A stretch of DNA of 64,000 nucleotides. It comes from CAUSKK01 sp963532425 (lineage in GTDB: Bacteria > Pseudomonadota > Gammaproteobacteria > Cardiobacteriales > Cardiobacteriaceae). The DNA lies in the NCBI GenBank assembly GCA_963532425.1, contig CAUSKK010000002.1:124001-188000 (forward strand), in the 5' to 3' direction. Every line of letters starts with the position of its first letter. Position 1 is the first letter of the stretch. Below the pieces are notes generated by a model. That model was not told the DNA's origin and searched no databases. It saw only the letters and a list, made by a program, of their open reading frames with translations. The position numbers were made by a program, and so were the translations under genes. Below are positions 1-8,312 of this stretch, piece after piece.

Positions 1-383
1 AGGTGCTGAAACGGCAAACGCTGGTGCTGGACGCGCCCATTCCCTTCTATGCCATGCTGGCCTTCGGCATTGCCCTGGTGGCCGGCCTCTGGTTCATTGG
101 CAAGGAGGTCATCGCCACCGTCGGCACCCACCTGGCCGCCATGAGCCCGGCCTCGGGCTTCACCGCCGAGCTGTCCGCTGCCATCGTGGTGCTGCTGGCC
201 TCGTCCCTGGGCCTGCCGGTGTCCAGCACGCACATTCTCGTCGGCGCCGTGCTCGGCATCGGCCTGGTCAATAGAAATGCCAACTGGCGGCTGATGAAAC
301 CCATTGCCCTGGCCTGGATAATCACCGTGCCCATCGCCAGCATCATCGCCGCCCTGAGCTGTGCGCTTTTGCTCCGCTTCTAG
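1..383 (+). CDS. Inorganic phosphate transporter, PiT family (C-terminal part)
   Basis: This is the C-terminal end of an integral inner-membrane phosphate permease; the 5' part lies before the window. About 126 residues are visible with three to four hydrophobic segments (near residues 14-36, 58-82, 100-124). The stretch reading SLGLPVSSTHILVGAVLGIG is the conserved second PiT signature (P-V-S-S-T-H), which sits in the last third of PitA-type carriers. The family imports phosphate, often as a metal-phosphate complex, by proton or sodium symport; which applies here cannot be seen. A strong hairpin and T-run follow 20 bases after the stop, so the gene ends its transcript. Confidence 0.85.
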   Translation, partial: VLKRQTLVLDAPIPFYAMLAFGIALVAGLWFIGKEVIATVGTHLAAMSPASGFTAELSAAIVVLLASSLGLPVSSTHILVGAVLGIGLVNRNANWRLMKPIALAWIITVPIASIIAALSCALLLRF

Positions 384-403
384 GCACCGAGCTTTTCCCT
401 TCT

Positions 404-427
404 GGCCCGCCCCGGCGGGCCTTTTTT
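404..427 (+). terminator. Intrinsic terminator of the phosphate permease gene
   Basis: GGCCCGCC and GGCGGGCC form an 8-bp GC-only stem around a two-base centre (about 7 bp with a tetraloop), followed directly by six T. It begins 20 bases after the permease stop codon. Confidence 0.85.
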
Positions 428-522
428 ATGGCCCCACCGGGACGCGCTCCAGCGCCAACGGCGCGCCGGGCGCCGCGAGCCCCCAAAGGGGGCGCAGCAA
501 CCGCTTCCCACTGGGGCTAAAT

Positions 523-824
523 GAAGCGCTTCGGTCTAGAACAGGCCGGGGCGTGTTTTTCTGAAAGAAGCGCTTCCCCTTGCAGGCCTTTAGAACGAAG
601 CGCTCCCTCTTTTCTGGGATTCATGGAATCAGGCTGGGCGGGCTGAAGCGCTTCGGGCTAGCACCCCAGCAAGAAGCACTTCCCGCCAAACCGCCTCCAA
701 AAAAGAAGCGCTCCCCCTTCTTCAGGGGGAACGCTTCTAAAAGTTTGCCCGGGCCGGGGCGTTGGATTGGCACCGGCCGAAGCGCTTCAGTCGGACTAAT
801 CCTCCGGCGGCAGCGAAGCGCTTC
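523..824. repeat. Non-coding stretch with GAAGCGCTTC palindromes (cluster 1)
   Basis: The roughly 410 bases between the permease and mnmG hold no credible gene. They contain exact GAAGCGCTTC copies starting at 523, 567, 645 and 779, and one at 815 inside the end of mnmG, plus variants such as GAAGCGCTCC (597, 705) and GAAGCACTTC (673). At 462-508 there is also a copy of a second short repeat that ends GCGCAGCAACCGCTTC. Confidence 0.8.
699..738 (-). terminator. Terminator of mnmG built from a palindrome-repeat variant
   Basis: AGAAGCGCTCCCCC (704-717) pairs with GGGGGAACGCTTCT (725-738) with one mismatch in 14; on the minus strand the hairpin is followed by a run of T (699-703). It lies just past the 3' end of mnmG. 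Both arms carry the GAAGCG motif of the dispersed repeat. Confidence 0.75.
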
Positions 825-2655
825 CCCGTTGCTTTTTGAAGTAAATCAATAGTAAAGACAGCGCCGCCGGCGTGATGCCCTGCACCCGGCTGGCCTGGTC
901 GAGGTTCTCCGGCTGGATGCGGTTCAGTTTTTCGCGCAGTTCGGCGGAAATGCCGCTGATTTGGCCATAGTCGAAGTTGCTCGGCAGGCGCTGGGCCCGG
1001 CTGGCGGCCAGCTGGGCGATTTCCTCCTCCTGGCGGCGCAGGTAGCCATCGTATTTGGCGTGAATGTCAATCTGGGCGATGACCTCGGCGTCCAGTTCCG
1101 GTGCGGCGAATTCCTCCAGGGCCTGGAGGTCGGCATAGCTAATTTCCGGCCGTTTCAACAGCTCGGCGGCGCGCACATTGTGGGCGAGGCCGAAGCGCTC
1201 CCCCCGAATCAGCACCGTCTGCAGCCGGGCCTGCTCCCGCTCCAGGGCCTCGGCCTTGCGGGCCCAGGCGGCGAAGCGCTCCCCGCTGACACAGCCCAGT
1301 TCGTGGCCGATGGCGGTCAGGCGCTGGTCGGCGTTGTCCTCGCGCAGCAGGAGCCGATGCTCGGCCCGGCTGGTGAACATGCGGTAGGGCTCGCTGGTGC
1401 CCTGGGTGATGAGGTCGTCGATGAGCACGCCCAGATAGGCCTGCTCCCGGGTCGGATACCAGGGTTCCAAATCCCGGGCCCGGCGGGCGGCGTTGATGCC
1501 GGCCAGCAGGCCCTGGGCGGCGGCCTCCTCGTAGCCGGTGGTGCCGTTGATTTGGCCGGCGAAGTAGAGATTGGCCAGGGCCTTGGTTTCCAGCGAGTGC
1601 TTCAGGCCCTGGGGATTGAAATAGTCGTACTCGATGGCATAGCCGGGCCGGGTGATGACGGCCTTTTCCAGGCCGCGCATGGAGCGGATATAGAGCCACT
1701 GGGCCTCGAAGGGCAGGCTGGTGGAAACGCCGTTGGGATAGAGCTCGCTGGTGCTCAGGCTCTCCGGCTCGATGAAGACCTGGTGGCTGTCCTTGTCGGC
1801 GAAGCGCATGATTTTGTCCTCGATGGACGGGCAGTAGCGCGGGCCGACGCCCTCGATAACGCCGGTGTACATGGGCGACTGGTCGAGATAGCGGCGGATG
1901 ATGTCGTGGGTGGCGGCGTTGGTGTGGGCGATGTGGCAACAGACCTGGCGCGGGTGGGGCCGGCGGTCATAGGAAAAATAGGGCGTCGGCTCGTCGCCGG
2001 GCTGGGCGTTCAGCTGGCTGAAGTCCACCGTGCGGCTATCCAGACGCGGCGGGGTGCCGGTTTTCAGGCGGCCCACCCCCAGCGGCAGTTCGCGCAGCTG
2101 GGCGGCCAGCACCGTGCTGGGCGGGTCGCCGGCCCGGCCGCCGGGGAAATGGTTCAGGCCCACGTGGATTTTGCCGTCGAGGAAGGTGCCGGCGGTGAGA
2201 ATGACCGTGCGGCCGCGAAAGTCAATCTGGTGCTGGCTGCGCACGCCCACGACGCGCTCGCCCTCCAGCAGCAGGGCGGCGGCGGCACTCTGGAAAAGGT
2301 CCAGATTCGGCTGATTTTCCACCAGCCGGCGAATGGCGAGGCGGTAGAGCTGGCGGTCGGCCTGGGCCCGGGTGGCGCGGACGGCCGGGCCCTTGCGGCT
2401 GTTCAGCGTCCGCCACTGGATACCGGCCTCGTCGGCGGCCTTGGGCATGAGGCCGTCCAGGGCGTCGATTTCCTTGACCAGATGGCCCTTGCCGATGCCC
2501 CCGATGGCCGGGTTACAGCTCATCAGGCCGATGGTTTCGAGGTTGTGGGTGAGCAGCAGGGTGCGGGCACCCAGGCGGGCGGCGGCGGCGCTGGCCTCAA
2601 CGCCGGCATGGCCACCGCCCACGACGATGACGTCGTAGTAAACGGGATAGTTCAT
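796..2655 (-). CDS. mnmG: tRNA uridine-5-carboxymethylaminomethyl modification enzyme MnmG (GidA)
   Basis: MnmG works with MnmE to install the carboxymethylaminomethyl group on the wobble uridine of several tRNAs, using FAD and methylene-tetrahydrofolate. The 619-residue product (E. coli MnmG is 629) opens with the FAD-binding VIVVGGGHAGVEAS dinucleotide fold and continues with SCNPAIGGIGKGHLVKEIDA and the conserved GTFLDGKIH, GRLKTGTPPR, YCPSIEDK and GYEEAAAQGL blocks. The last residues (GSASLPPED) are written by a GAAGCGCTTC palindrome, so the repeat has remodelled the extreme C-terminus. It is a single gene with its own terminator. Confidence 0.97.
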   Translation of the reverse strand: MNYPVYYDVIVVGGGHAGVEASAAAARLGARTLLLTHNLETIGLMSCNPAIGGIGKGHLVKEIDALDGLMPKAADEAGIQWRTLNSRKGPAVRATRAQADRQLYRLAIRRLVENQPNLDLFQSAAAALLLEGERVVGVRSQHQIDFRGRTVILTAGTFLDGKIHVGLNHFPGGRAGDPPSTVLAAQLRELPLGVGRLKTGTPPRLDSRTVDFSQLNAQPGDEPTPYFSYDRRPHPRQVCCHIAHTNAATHDIIRRYLDQSPMYTGVIEGVGPRYCPSIEDKIMRFADKDSHQVFIEPESLSTSELYPNGVSTSLPFEAQWLYIRSMRGLEKAVITRPGYAIEYDYFNPQGLKHSLETKALANLYFAGQINGTTGYEEAAAQGLLAGINAARRARDLEPWYPTREQAYLGVLIDDLITQGTSEPYRMFTSRAEHRLLLREDNADQRLTAIGHELGCVSGERFAAWARKAEALEREQARLQTVLIRGERFGLAHNVRAAELLKRPEISYADLQALEEFAAPELDAEVIAQIDIHAKYDGYLRRQEEEIAQLAASRAQRLPSNFDYGQISGISAELREKLNRIQPENLDQASRVQGITPAALSLLLIYFKKQRGSASLPPED

Positions 2656-2725
2656 AGAAATTTCGGGAAAAACGGAGAGGCGCCTATTTTACCGGGGGAG
2701 AAAAGAAGCGCTTCCCCCGGGGCAG

Positions 2726-3235
2726 CTAGCCGCCCAGCAGCAGGTTGAGGAGCCAGCGCAGACCCTCAATAATCAGCAGGGCCACCAGCGGTGAGAAGTC
2801 CAGCATTCCCAGCGGCGGCAGCAGCCGGCGAATGGGTTGAATCAGCCAATGGTGCAGCGTCAAAGCCACCTGCAGAAACGGCTGGCGGCCGTCGGTTTGC
2901 AGCCAGGAGGCAATCACCGCCACCACCAGGCTGTAAAACATCAGCTGCAGCCAGGCGTCCAGCAGCATATACAGGCCCCCCCGCAGGCCCGCCACCGCCG
3001 AGCCGGTGCCGAAGAGGTAGAAGAGCAGGCCGAGCAGATAGGCGACGATGAGGGCGCTCCAGTCGTATTTCGTGCGCGGCAGGACTTTCTGCAGCGGCAG
3101 CACCAGCGGCGCACTCAGCTGGTTGATGCGCCAGGCCACCGGGTTGGCGAGCAGAAAGTAGGCATTGACGTGGAAGCGCAGCAGCAGCAGCGATTGCAGC
3201 AGATAAATCAGCAGCGAAAACAGGGAAATGCCCAT
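2726..3235 (-). CDS. yggT: YggT family membrane protein
   Basis: A 169-residue integral membrane protein with four or five hydrophobic segments and the twin YggT-repeat architecture; the family signature RLLPPLGMLDFSPLVALLIIE is seen in the second repeat as R-R-L-L-P-P-x-G-x-x-D-F-S-P. Its biochemical role is not established; homologues help with osmotic tolerance and are linked to cell-surface assembly. The ATG overlaps the proC stop codon (TAATG), so the two are translationally coupled. The proC-yggT pair beside pilT-pilU is a standard gammaproteobacterial neighbourhood. Confidence 0.9.
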   Translation of the reverse strand: MGISLFSLLIYLLQSLLLLRFHVNAYFLLANPVAWRINQLSAPLVLPLQKVLPRTKYDWSALIVAYLLGLLFYLFGTGSAVAGLRGGLYMLLDAWLQLMFYSLVVAVIASWLQTDGRQPFLQVALTLHHWLIQPIRRLLPPLGMLDFSPLVALLIIEGLRWLLNLLLGG

Positions 3236-4068
3236 TACCAATCCTTGCTCAGCTCTTCGCCCAGGGCCTGGCTGCGCAGCACCGTGGCCTGCAGGGCCTC
3301 CTCCAGCAGCACGTCCAGCCGGCCATCGTTCAGGATTTTCAGGCCGGCGGCGGTGGTGCCGTTGGGGGTGGCGATGCGCTTGAGGAAGGTTTCAAAGCTG
3401 GGCTGGCCCTCCTCCTCCAGGGCGAGGACGGCGGCGCCGAAGAAGGTCTGGCTGACGATGTCATAGAGCTGCTCCGGGGTGAAGCCGTAGCGTTCGCCGG
3501 CGTTGGCCATGGCCTGCATCAGCCGGAAAACCAGGCCGATGCCGGAGCCGGCCAGGGCGATGATGCCGTCGATTTGGGTTTCATCCTCCAGCCACTCGGT
3601 GCCGCCGACGCTGGCAAAGAGGCCGTCCACCAGCGCCTCCTCCTCCTCGCTGAGCTCGTCCTCGTCGCAGTAGATGCCGGTCAGGGCGGCCTGCTGCTGG
3701 GCGGCCATATTCGGCATGGCCCGCACCAGGGCGACTTCGTCGCCGAGAATGCGGCGGTAGCTCTCCAGCGGAATGCCGGCCACCAGGGTGATGATTAATT
3801 TGTCGCTCAAATCCTGCTGGGCCATTTCGCGCAGCAGTCCTTCCAGCTGGCCGGGTTTTACGCCAATAATTAAACAATCGGCCGTTTTCAATAGGGTGCT
3901 ATTATCCGTAAAGCATTTAATTTTATAATTACTGCTAATTCGTTCGGCCGTGGCTTTAGATTTGCAAGAAGCAATTATGTTGGGAAAATGTTTTTCGGCA
4001 ATTAATCCAGCAATGATGGCGCTGCTCATATGGCCGGCGCCAATAAATCCAAGGGTTTGAGAAAACAT
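3235..4068 (-). CDS. proC: Pyrroline-5-carboxylate reductase ProC
   Basis: ProC catalyses the last step of proline synthesis, NAD(P)H-dependent reduction of pyrroline-5-carboxylate. The 277-residue product starts with the Rossmann motif GFIGAGHMSSAI and carries the conserved VRAMPNMAA block and the C-terminal LAGSGIGLVFRLMQAM helix typical of the dimer-forming domain. I chose the ATG at 4068 because TAGGA lies just upstream; an in-frame ATT further upstream is not credible. The 5' part of the gene (about 3850-4068) is visibly richer in A+T than the rest. It is co-transcribed with yggT and divergent from pilT. Confidence 0.95.
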   Translation of the reverse strand: MFSQTLGFIGAGHMSSAIIAGLIAEKHFPNIIASCKSKATAERISSNYKIKCFTDNSTLLKTADCLIIGVKPGQLEGLLREMAQQDLSDKLIITLVAGIPLESYRRILGDEVALVRAMPNMAAQQQAALTGIYCDEDELSEEEEALVDGLFASVGGTEWLEDETQIDGIIALAGSGIGLVFRLMQAMANAGERYGFTPEQLYDIVSQTFFGAAVLALEEEGQPSFETFLKRIATPNGTTAAGLKILNDGRLDVLLEEALQATVLRSQALGEELSKDW

Positions 4069-4125
4069 AGCTTTTCCTAAAATCAAAATGAAAATTTTAA
4101 CACCTAATTAATTAAGGGATTTTAT

Positions 4126-5181
4126 ATGTCAGAAGAAATGAAATTGGACGACCTTTTGCGTTTTACTTTTAAACAAAAGGCGTCGGACTTACACCTTAGC
4201 GCCGGACTGCCGCCGATGATTCGGGTGGACGGCGACGTTAAGCGCATTAACGTTCCCGATTTAACCTCCGAAGGTCTGCGCCAGATGATTTACCAAATCA
4301 TGACCGACGACCAGGTAAAAAACTTTGAAGAAACGTTGGAATCGGACTTTTCCACGGAAATTAAGGGCATTTCCCGCTTCCGGGTGAACGTGTTCAACCA
4401 GAACCGGGGCATCGGCGTGGTCTTCCGAACCATTCCCTCCAAGGTGCTCAGTCTGGCCGACCTGAACGCGCCGGACAAGTTCAAGGACATCATCGACGTG
4501 CCGCGCGGTCTGGTGCTGGTTACGGGTCCGACCGGTTCCGGCAAATCCACCACCCTGGCGGCCATGTTGAACCACATCAACGAGAACAAGCACGAGCACA
4601 TTCTTACCATCGAAGACCCCATCGAATTCGTGCACGAATCGAAGAAATGCCTGATTAACCAGCGGGAAGTGCACCGGGATACGGAGAGCTTCAGCAACGC
4701 CCTGCGGGCGGCCCTGCGGGAAGACCCGGACATCATTCTGGTGGGGGAGATGCGGGACCTGGAAACCATTCGTCTCGCCCTGACCGCCGCCGAAACCGGC
4801 CACTTGGTGTTCGGCACGCTGCACACCAGCTCGGCACCGAAAACCATCGACCGGATTATCGACGTGTTCCCGGCCGAGGAGAAACAGCTGGTGCGCTCGA
4901 TGCTGTCCGAGTCGCTGCGGGCGGTGGTGGCGCAAACGCTGCTGAAGAAAATCGGCGGGGGTCGGGTGGCCGCCCACGAGGTGCTGGTGGGCACGCCGGC
5001 GGTGAAGAACCTGATTCGGGAGGACAAAATCGCCCAGATTTATTCCATGATTCAGACCGGCTCCCAGTTCGGCATGCAGACCCTCGACCAGACCCTGCAG
5101 AAACTGGTGAAAGAGGGCGTCATAAGCCAGGAAATGGCCGCCTCCAAGGCCAACGACAAAACCCTCTTCGGCGTCTACTAA
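4126..5181 (+). CDS. pilT: Type IV pilus retraction ATPase PilT
   Basis: PilT is the hexameric cytoplasmic ATPase that depolymerises type IV pili and powers twitching motility and DNA uptake. The 351-residue product has the full family plan: N-terminal PAS-like domain, Walker A GPTGSGKSTT (about residues 133-142), Asp box TIEDPIEF, Walker B DIILVGEMRD and the His box TAAETGHLVFGTLHT. The C-terminal helix AASKANDKTLF is a normal PilT end. A good ribosome site (AAGGGA) precedes the ATG. pilU follows after 12 bases. Confidence 0.97.
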   Translation: MSEEMKLDDLLRFTFKQKASDLHLSAGLPPMIRVDGDVKRINVPDLTSEGLRQMIYQIMTDDQVKNFEETLESDFSTEIKGISRFRVNVFNQNRGIGVVFRTIPSKVLSLADLNAPDKFKDIIDVPRGLVLVTGPTGSGKSTTLAAMLNHINENKHEHILTIEDPIEFVHESKKCLINQREVHRDTESFSNALRAALREDPDIILVGEMRDLETIRLALTAAETGHLVFGTLHTSSAPKTIDRIIDVFPAEEKQLVRSMLSESLRAVVAQTLLKKIGGGRVAAHEVLVGTPAVKNLIREDKIAQIYSMIQTGSQFGMQTLDQTLQKLVKEGVISQEMAASKANDKTLFGVY

Positions 5182-5193
5182 GGAGAAGCGCTT

Positions 5194-6441
5194 ATGGCCT
5201 ATAACCCTAATGCGGGCTTTGACCGCGACGAAATCCGCCAGAAGTTCGACCAGCTGGTGATATTTGCCGCCCAGAACAAGGCGTCGGATATTTTCATCAA
5301 CACCGACAACTATGTCAGCGTCAAGCTCTACGGCAAGATGACCTATCTGAAGAACGTCTACATGACCGAGCAGGACGTTTACAACCTGATTCACACCATC
5401 GCCCGGGAGGTCGCCTTCAAGGAGTTTCTCGCCACCAGCGAGCTGAACTTCATGGTGGAGGTCAAGGACACCACCTATCTGCGGGTCAATGCCTACCGCC
5501 AGCGCGGCATGCCCGGCCTGGTCATGCGTTTGATTCCGAACGTGGTGCCGGTGCTGGATTCGCTCAACCTGCCGAAGCCGGAGATTCTGAAGCGCATCGC
5601 CCTGCTCAAACGCGGCCTGGTCATCGTCATCGGGGCCACCGGTAACGGTAAATCCACCACCCTGGCCTCGATGATTGACTATCGCAACGAGAACACCCAG
5701 AACCACATCATCACCGTGGAAGACCCCATCGAGTTCATGTACAACAGTAAGAAGTGCGTGATTATTCAGCGGGAGGTGGGCATCGACACCGACACCTACG
5801 GCACCGCCCTGAAGAACTCGCTGCGTCAGGCCCCGGACGTGATTCTCATCGGGGAGATTCGCGACAGCGAAACCATGCAGTACGCCATGCACTTCGCCGA
5901 AACGGGCCACCTGTGCCTCGCTACGCTGCACGCCACCAACTCGGTGCAGGCCCTGGAACGGATTTTCAACTTCTTCCCCCGCGACCAGCGCACCCAGCTG
6001 CAAACGGAGCTTTCGGAAAATCTACGCTGTCTCATCACCCAGCGGCTGCTGCCGCGCTCGGACGGCAACGGCCGGGTGGTGGCCATGGAGATGATGATGA
6101 ACACGCCCTACATCGAGCACCTGATTCACGAGGGCAACTTCGGCGACATCCCCGAGGCCATGGACCGGGGTAACCCGGACGACGGCGTTTTCACCTTCGA
6201 CCGCTGCATCTTCGACCTCTACGAGCGCGGCGACATCGACTATAAGGACGCCCTGCAGTATGTGGAATCGCCGAACAACTTCCGTATCCGCATTCGCGCC
6301 GAGTCCAACCGGCGCCTACCCGAGGAGCTGCAATCCCGGGGCAACGACTTCCGCATCACTTCGGACGACATGCTGGAACGGCAGCTGGCCCTGAAGGAAC
6401 GGGCCGCCCGCGAGGAAAGAAAACGCAAAGGCGAAGCTTAG
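5194..6441 (+). CDS. pilU: PilT-like retraction ATPase PilU
   Basis: PilU is the PilT paralogue that assists retraction. The 415-residue product carries Walker A GATGNGKSTT, Asp box TVEDPIEF, Walker B DVILIGEIRD and a His box HFAETGHLCLATLHA, and ends in a charged helix (RAAREERKRKGEA) longer than that of PilT, which is typical of PilU. Its ribosome site is GGAG followed by AAGCGCTT and then ATG, so a repeat-derived palindrome forms the exact spacer to the start codon. The stop codon sits at the centre of a 10-bp inverted repeat GGCGAAGCTT-AG-AAGCTTCGCC that opens a downstream repeat array. Confidence 0.95.
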   Translation: MAYNPNAGFDRDEIRQKFDQLVIFAAQNKASDIFINTDNYVSVKLYGKMTYLKNVYMTEQDVYNLIHTIAREVAFKEFLATSELNFMVEVKDTTYLRVNAYRQRGMPGLVMRLIPNVVPVLDSLNLPKPEILKRIALLKRGLVIVIGATGNGKSTTLASMIDYRNENTQNHIITVEDPIEFMYNSKKCVIIQREVGIDTDTYGTALKNSLRQAPDVILIGEIRDSETMQYAMHFAETGHLCLATLHATNSVQALERIFNFFPRDQRTQLQTELSENLRCLITQRLLPRSDGNGRVVAMEMMMNTPYIEHLIHEGNFGDIPEAMDRGNPDDGVFTFDRCIFDLYERGDIDYKDALQYVESPNNFRIRIRAESNRRLPEELQSRGNDFRITSDDMLERQLALKERAAREERKRKGEA

Positions 6442-6573
6442 AAGCTTCGCCTAGCGAGCCGCAGGCGAGCAACGGAGAGGCTAGAAGCCTCAACTAGCAA
6501 GCCACGCAGTAGCGCAGCAACGGAGAGGCCTAGAAGCTTCGCCTAGCGAGCCACACCGTGGCACCGCAACGGT
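6432..6573. repeat. Three imperfect tandem units of a GCGAGC...GCAACGG repeat after pilU
   Basis: Starting at the pilU stop there are three units of about 44-50 bases, each opening TAGAAGC(T/C)TC, passing through CTAGC(G/A)AGCC, and closing GCAACGG. Units 1-2 and 2-3 are joined by AGAGGC. Small stem-loops (GAGGCT-AGA-AGCCTC, CCAC-ACC-GTGG) lie inside. Related single copies occur near 462-508, 9171-9210 and 31940-31990. Confidence 0.65.
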
Positions 6574-6648
6574 CAAAAACCGAAGCGCTTCGGCCGGCCA
6601 ATCCCGCCAGCGCGAAGCGCTTCCCCCAAACCCCTTTCATAAAAACCA

Positions 6649-6676
6649 AACCCCCGGGCAACCGGGGGTTCTTTTT
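6649..6676. terminator. Bidirectional terminator between pilU and the response regulator
   Basis: AACCCCCGG and CCGGGGGTT form a 9-bp stem around a GCAA loop. On the plus strand CTTTTT follows; on the minus strand TTGGTTTTTAT follows. It lies between the convergent genes pilU and the response-regulator gene and can serve both. Confidence 0.85.
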
Positions 6677-6687
6677 GGGCGGCGTCT

Positions 6688-7053
6688 TTAGTCGGCCAGC
6701 GCCTCGGCCAACATCTCCAGCAACTCCTTGGGGTCGAAGGGCTTCTCCAGAAAGGCGAAGGCGCCGAGCTGCAGGGCCTTGTCGTGGGTGCTTGCGTCCG
6801 CCAGCGCCGAGACCACGATGATTTTGGCCGCCGGGTCAAAGGCGCGAATCTGGCGAATACATTCCAAACCATCGACATGGGGCAGGGTTAAATCCATGGT
6901 GGTGAGGTCGGGCCGGTGTTCCTGATAGGCGGCGAGGACGTTTTGGCCGTCGGTGGCGGTGGCAACCACTTTATATTCACTATTGGCCAGACTACGCGCA
7001 ATCATATTGCGGGCAAAGCTGGAATCATCGACCACCAAAATTCGTTTGGACAT
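6688..7053 (-). CDS. Stand-alone CheY-like response regulator
   Basis: A 121-residue single receiver domain with no output domain. It has the acidic pocket (VVDDSS), the phosphoacceptor Asp in TTMDLTLPHVDG, the conserved Ser in VVSALAD and the Lys in EKPFDP. The start at MSKRIL is preferred over one five codons upstream because it matches the receiver-domain edge. Its position beside pilT-pilU makes a PilG- or PilH-like role in control of twitching plausible, but sequence alone does not separate PilG, PilH and CheY. No histidine kinase is nearby. It converges on pilU across a shared terminator. Confidence 0.88.
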   Translation of the reverse strand: MSKRILVVDDSSFARNMIARSLANSEYKVVATATDGQNVLAAYQEHRPDLTTMDLTLPHVDGLECIRQIRAFDPAAKIIVVSALADASTHDKALQLGAFAFLEKPFDPKELLEMLAEALAD

Positions 7054-7214
7054 TACCAGTTCCTTCAATCTTAATTTCTTGTGCTATTGATTCTGTGGCG
7101 CCGGGCCATTTCCGCCGGAGAGCCCCATGCCATTATCACGATAATTTTCCCCCATTGGCCTAATCAATTCCAACAAAAATAGTATGATTGTTTCTTTTCC
7201 TAGAGGATTTATTC

Positions 7215-8312
7215 ATGTCAGAGCGGAAAACAGCACTCTACGATTGGCATTTGGCCCAGGGCGCCAAAATGGTGCCCTTCGCCGGCTATCTCATGCCGGT
7301 GCACTATGCCACGGGCATTGTGGCCGAACACCAGGCCACCCGCCAAAAGGCCAGTTTTTTTGACGTTTCCCATATGGGCCAATTAATTGCCCGGGGTGAA
7401 AATCTTGATGTCGCTTTGGAAAAACTATTGCCCGCCGACCTTATCGGCCTGGCCGTCAATCAACAGCGCTATTCCTTTCTGACCAACGACCGGGGCGGTA
7501 TCAACGACGATTTAATGCTGACCCGCCGGGCTGAGGATTTTTATATCGTTGTCAATGCCGGCTGCAAATTCGCCGACTTTGAACAGCTCAGCGCCGGACT
7601 GCCGGCCGGAGCTTTGCACTGGTGGGAGCAGCGCTCCCTAATTGCGGTGCAGGGGCCGGAGGCGGTGGCCCTGGTGAGCCAGCTCAATCCGGCCATCGCC
7701 GAACTGGCCTTCATGCGCGGCGGCGCCTTCACCCTGCTCGGCCACGACTGCTGGGTCAGCCGCTCCGGCTACACCGGCGAGGACGGCGTGGAAATCTCCA
7801 TCGGCAACGAGGGCGTGGTGGCCCTCTGCGATAAATTGCTGGAACTGGGCGTGGTGCCGGCCGGCCTTGGCGCCCGGGACAGCCTGCGGCTGGAGGCCGG
7901 CCTCTGTCTCTATGGCAACGACATCAACGCCGACACCAGCCCCATCGAGGCCAATCTGCTCTGGGCCATTCAGAAGGTACGGCGCCCCGGCGGCGAGCGG
8001 GACGGCGGCTATCCCGGCGCCGACGTCATCGCCCGTCAGCTGGAACAGGGCGCCCCGCGCAAACTGGTGGGCCTGGCCATCGACGGCAAAATGCCCATTC
8101 GCGCCCACACCCCCCTGTTCCACAACGGCGCCCCGGTGGGTGAGGTCAGCAGCGGCGGCTTCGGCGCGACCCTGAACGTGCCCGTGGCCATGGCCCTGGT
8201 GGCCAGCAGTGCCGCCGCCGAGGGCACCGCGCTGGAGGCCGAGGTACGCGGCAAACGGCTGCCGGTCAAGGTTTGCAGCCTGCCCTTTATCAAAAAAGGC
8301 TATAAAAAATAA
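7215..8312 (+). CDS. gcvT: Aminomethyltransferase GcvT, glycine cleavage T protein
   Basis: GcvT takes the aminomethyl group from the H-protein lipoyl arm and passes it to tetrahydrofolate, releasing ammonia. The 365-residue product has the folate-binding landmarks of the family: FFDVSHMGQ near the N-terminus, the catalytic-Asp block GGINDDLMLT, SRSGYTGEDGVEI and GLGARDSLRLEAGLCLYGND. The start at MSERKT has a GAGG ribosome site; a longer in-frame reading starting at 7188 lacks one. gcvH and gcvP are not in the window, so the rest of the system must be elsewhere. The stop overlaps the cysE start (TAATG). Confidence 0.95.
   Translation: MSERKTALYDWHLAQGAKMVPFAGYLMPVHYATGIVAEHQATRQKASFFDVSHMGQLIARGENLDVALEKLLPADLIGLAVNQQRYSFLTNDRGGINDDLMLTRRAEDFYIVVNAGCKFADFEQLSAGLPAGALHWWEQRSLIAVQGPEAVALVSQLNPAIAELAFMRGGAFTLLGHDCWVSRSGYTGEDGVEISIGNEGVVALCDKLLELGVVPAGLGARDSLRLEAGLCLYGNDINADTSPIEANLLWAIQKVRRPGGERDGGYPGADVIARQLEQGAPRKLVGLAIDGKMPIRAHTPLFHNGAPVGEVSSGGFGATLNVPVAMALVASSAAAEGTALEAEVRGKRLPVKVCSLPFIKKGYKK

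Noticed and set aside
961..2748. Long antisense frames opposite mnmG, pilT/pilU, dcw genes, acrB and others (up to nearly 600 codons)
   Set aside because: They are mirror frames of well-recognised genes in GC-rich DNA, lack motifs, and have Gly/Ala/Val-rich composition typical of shadows.
7054..7214. Glycine riboswitch upstream of gcvT
   Set aside because: I looked for the two conserved aptamer cores in the 160-base leader and found neither; the leader is too short for a tandem aptamer.
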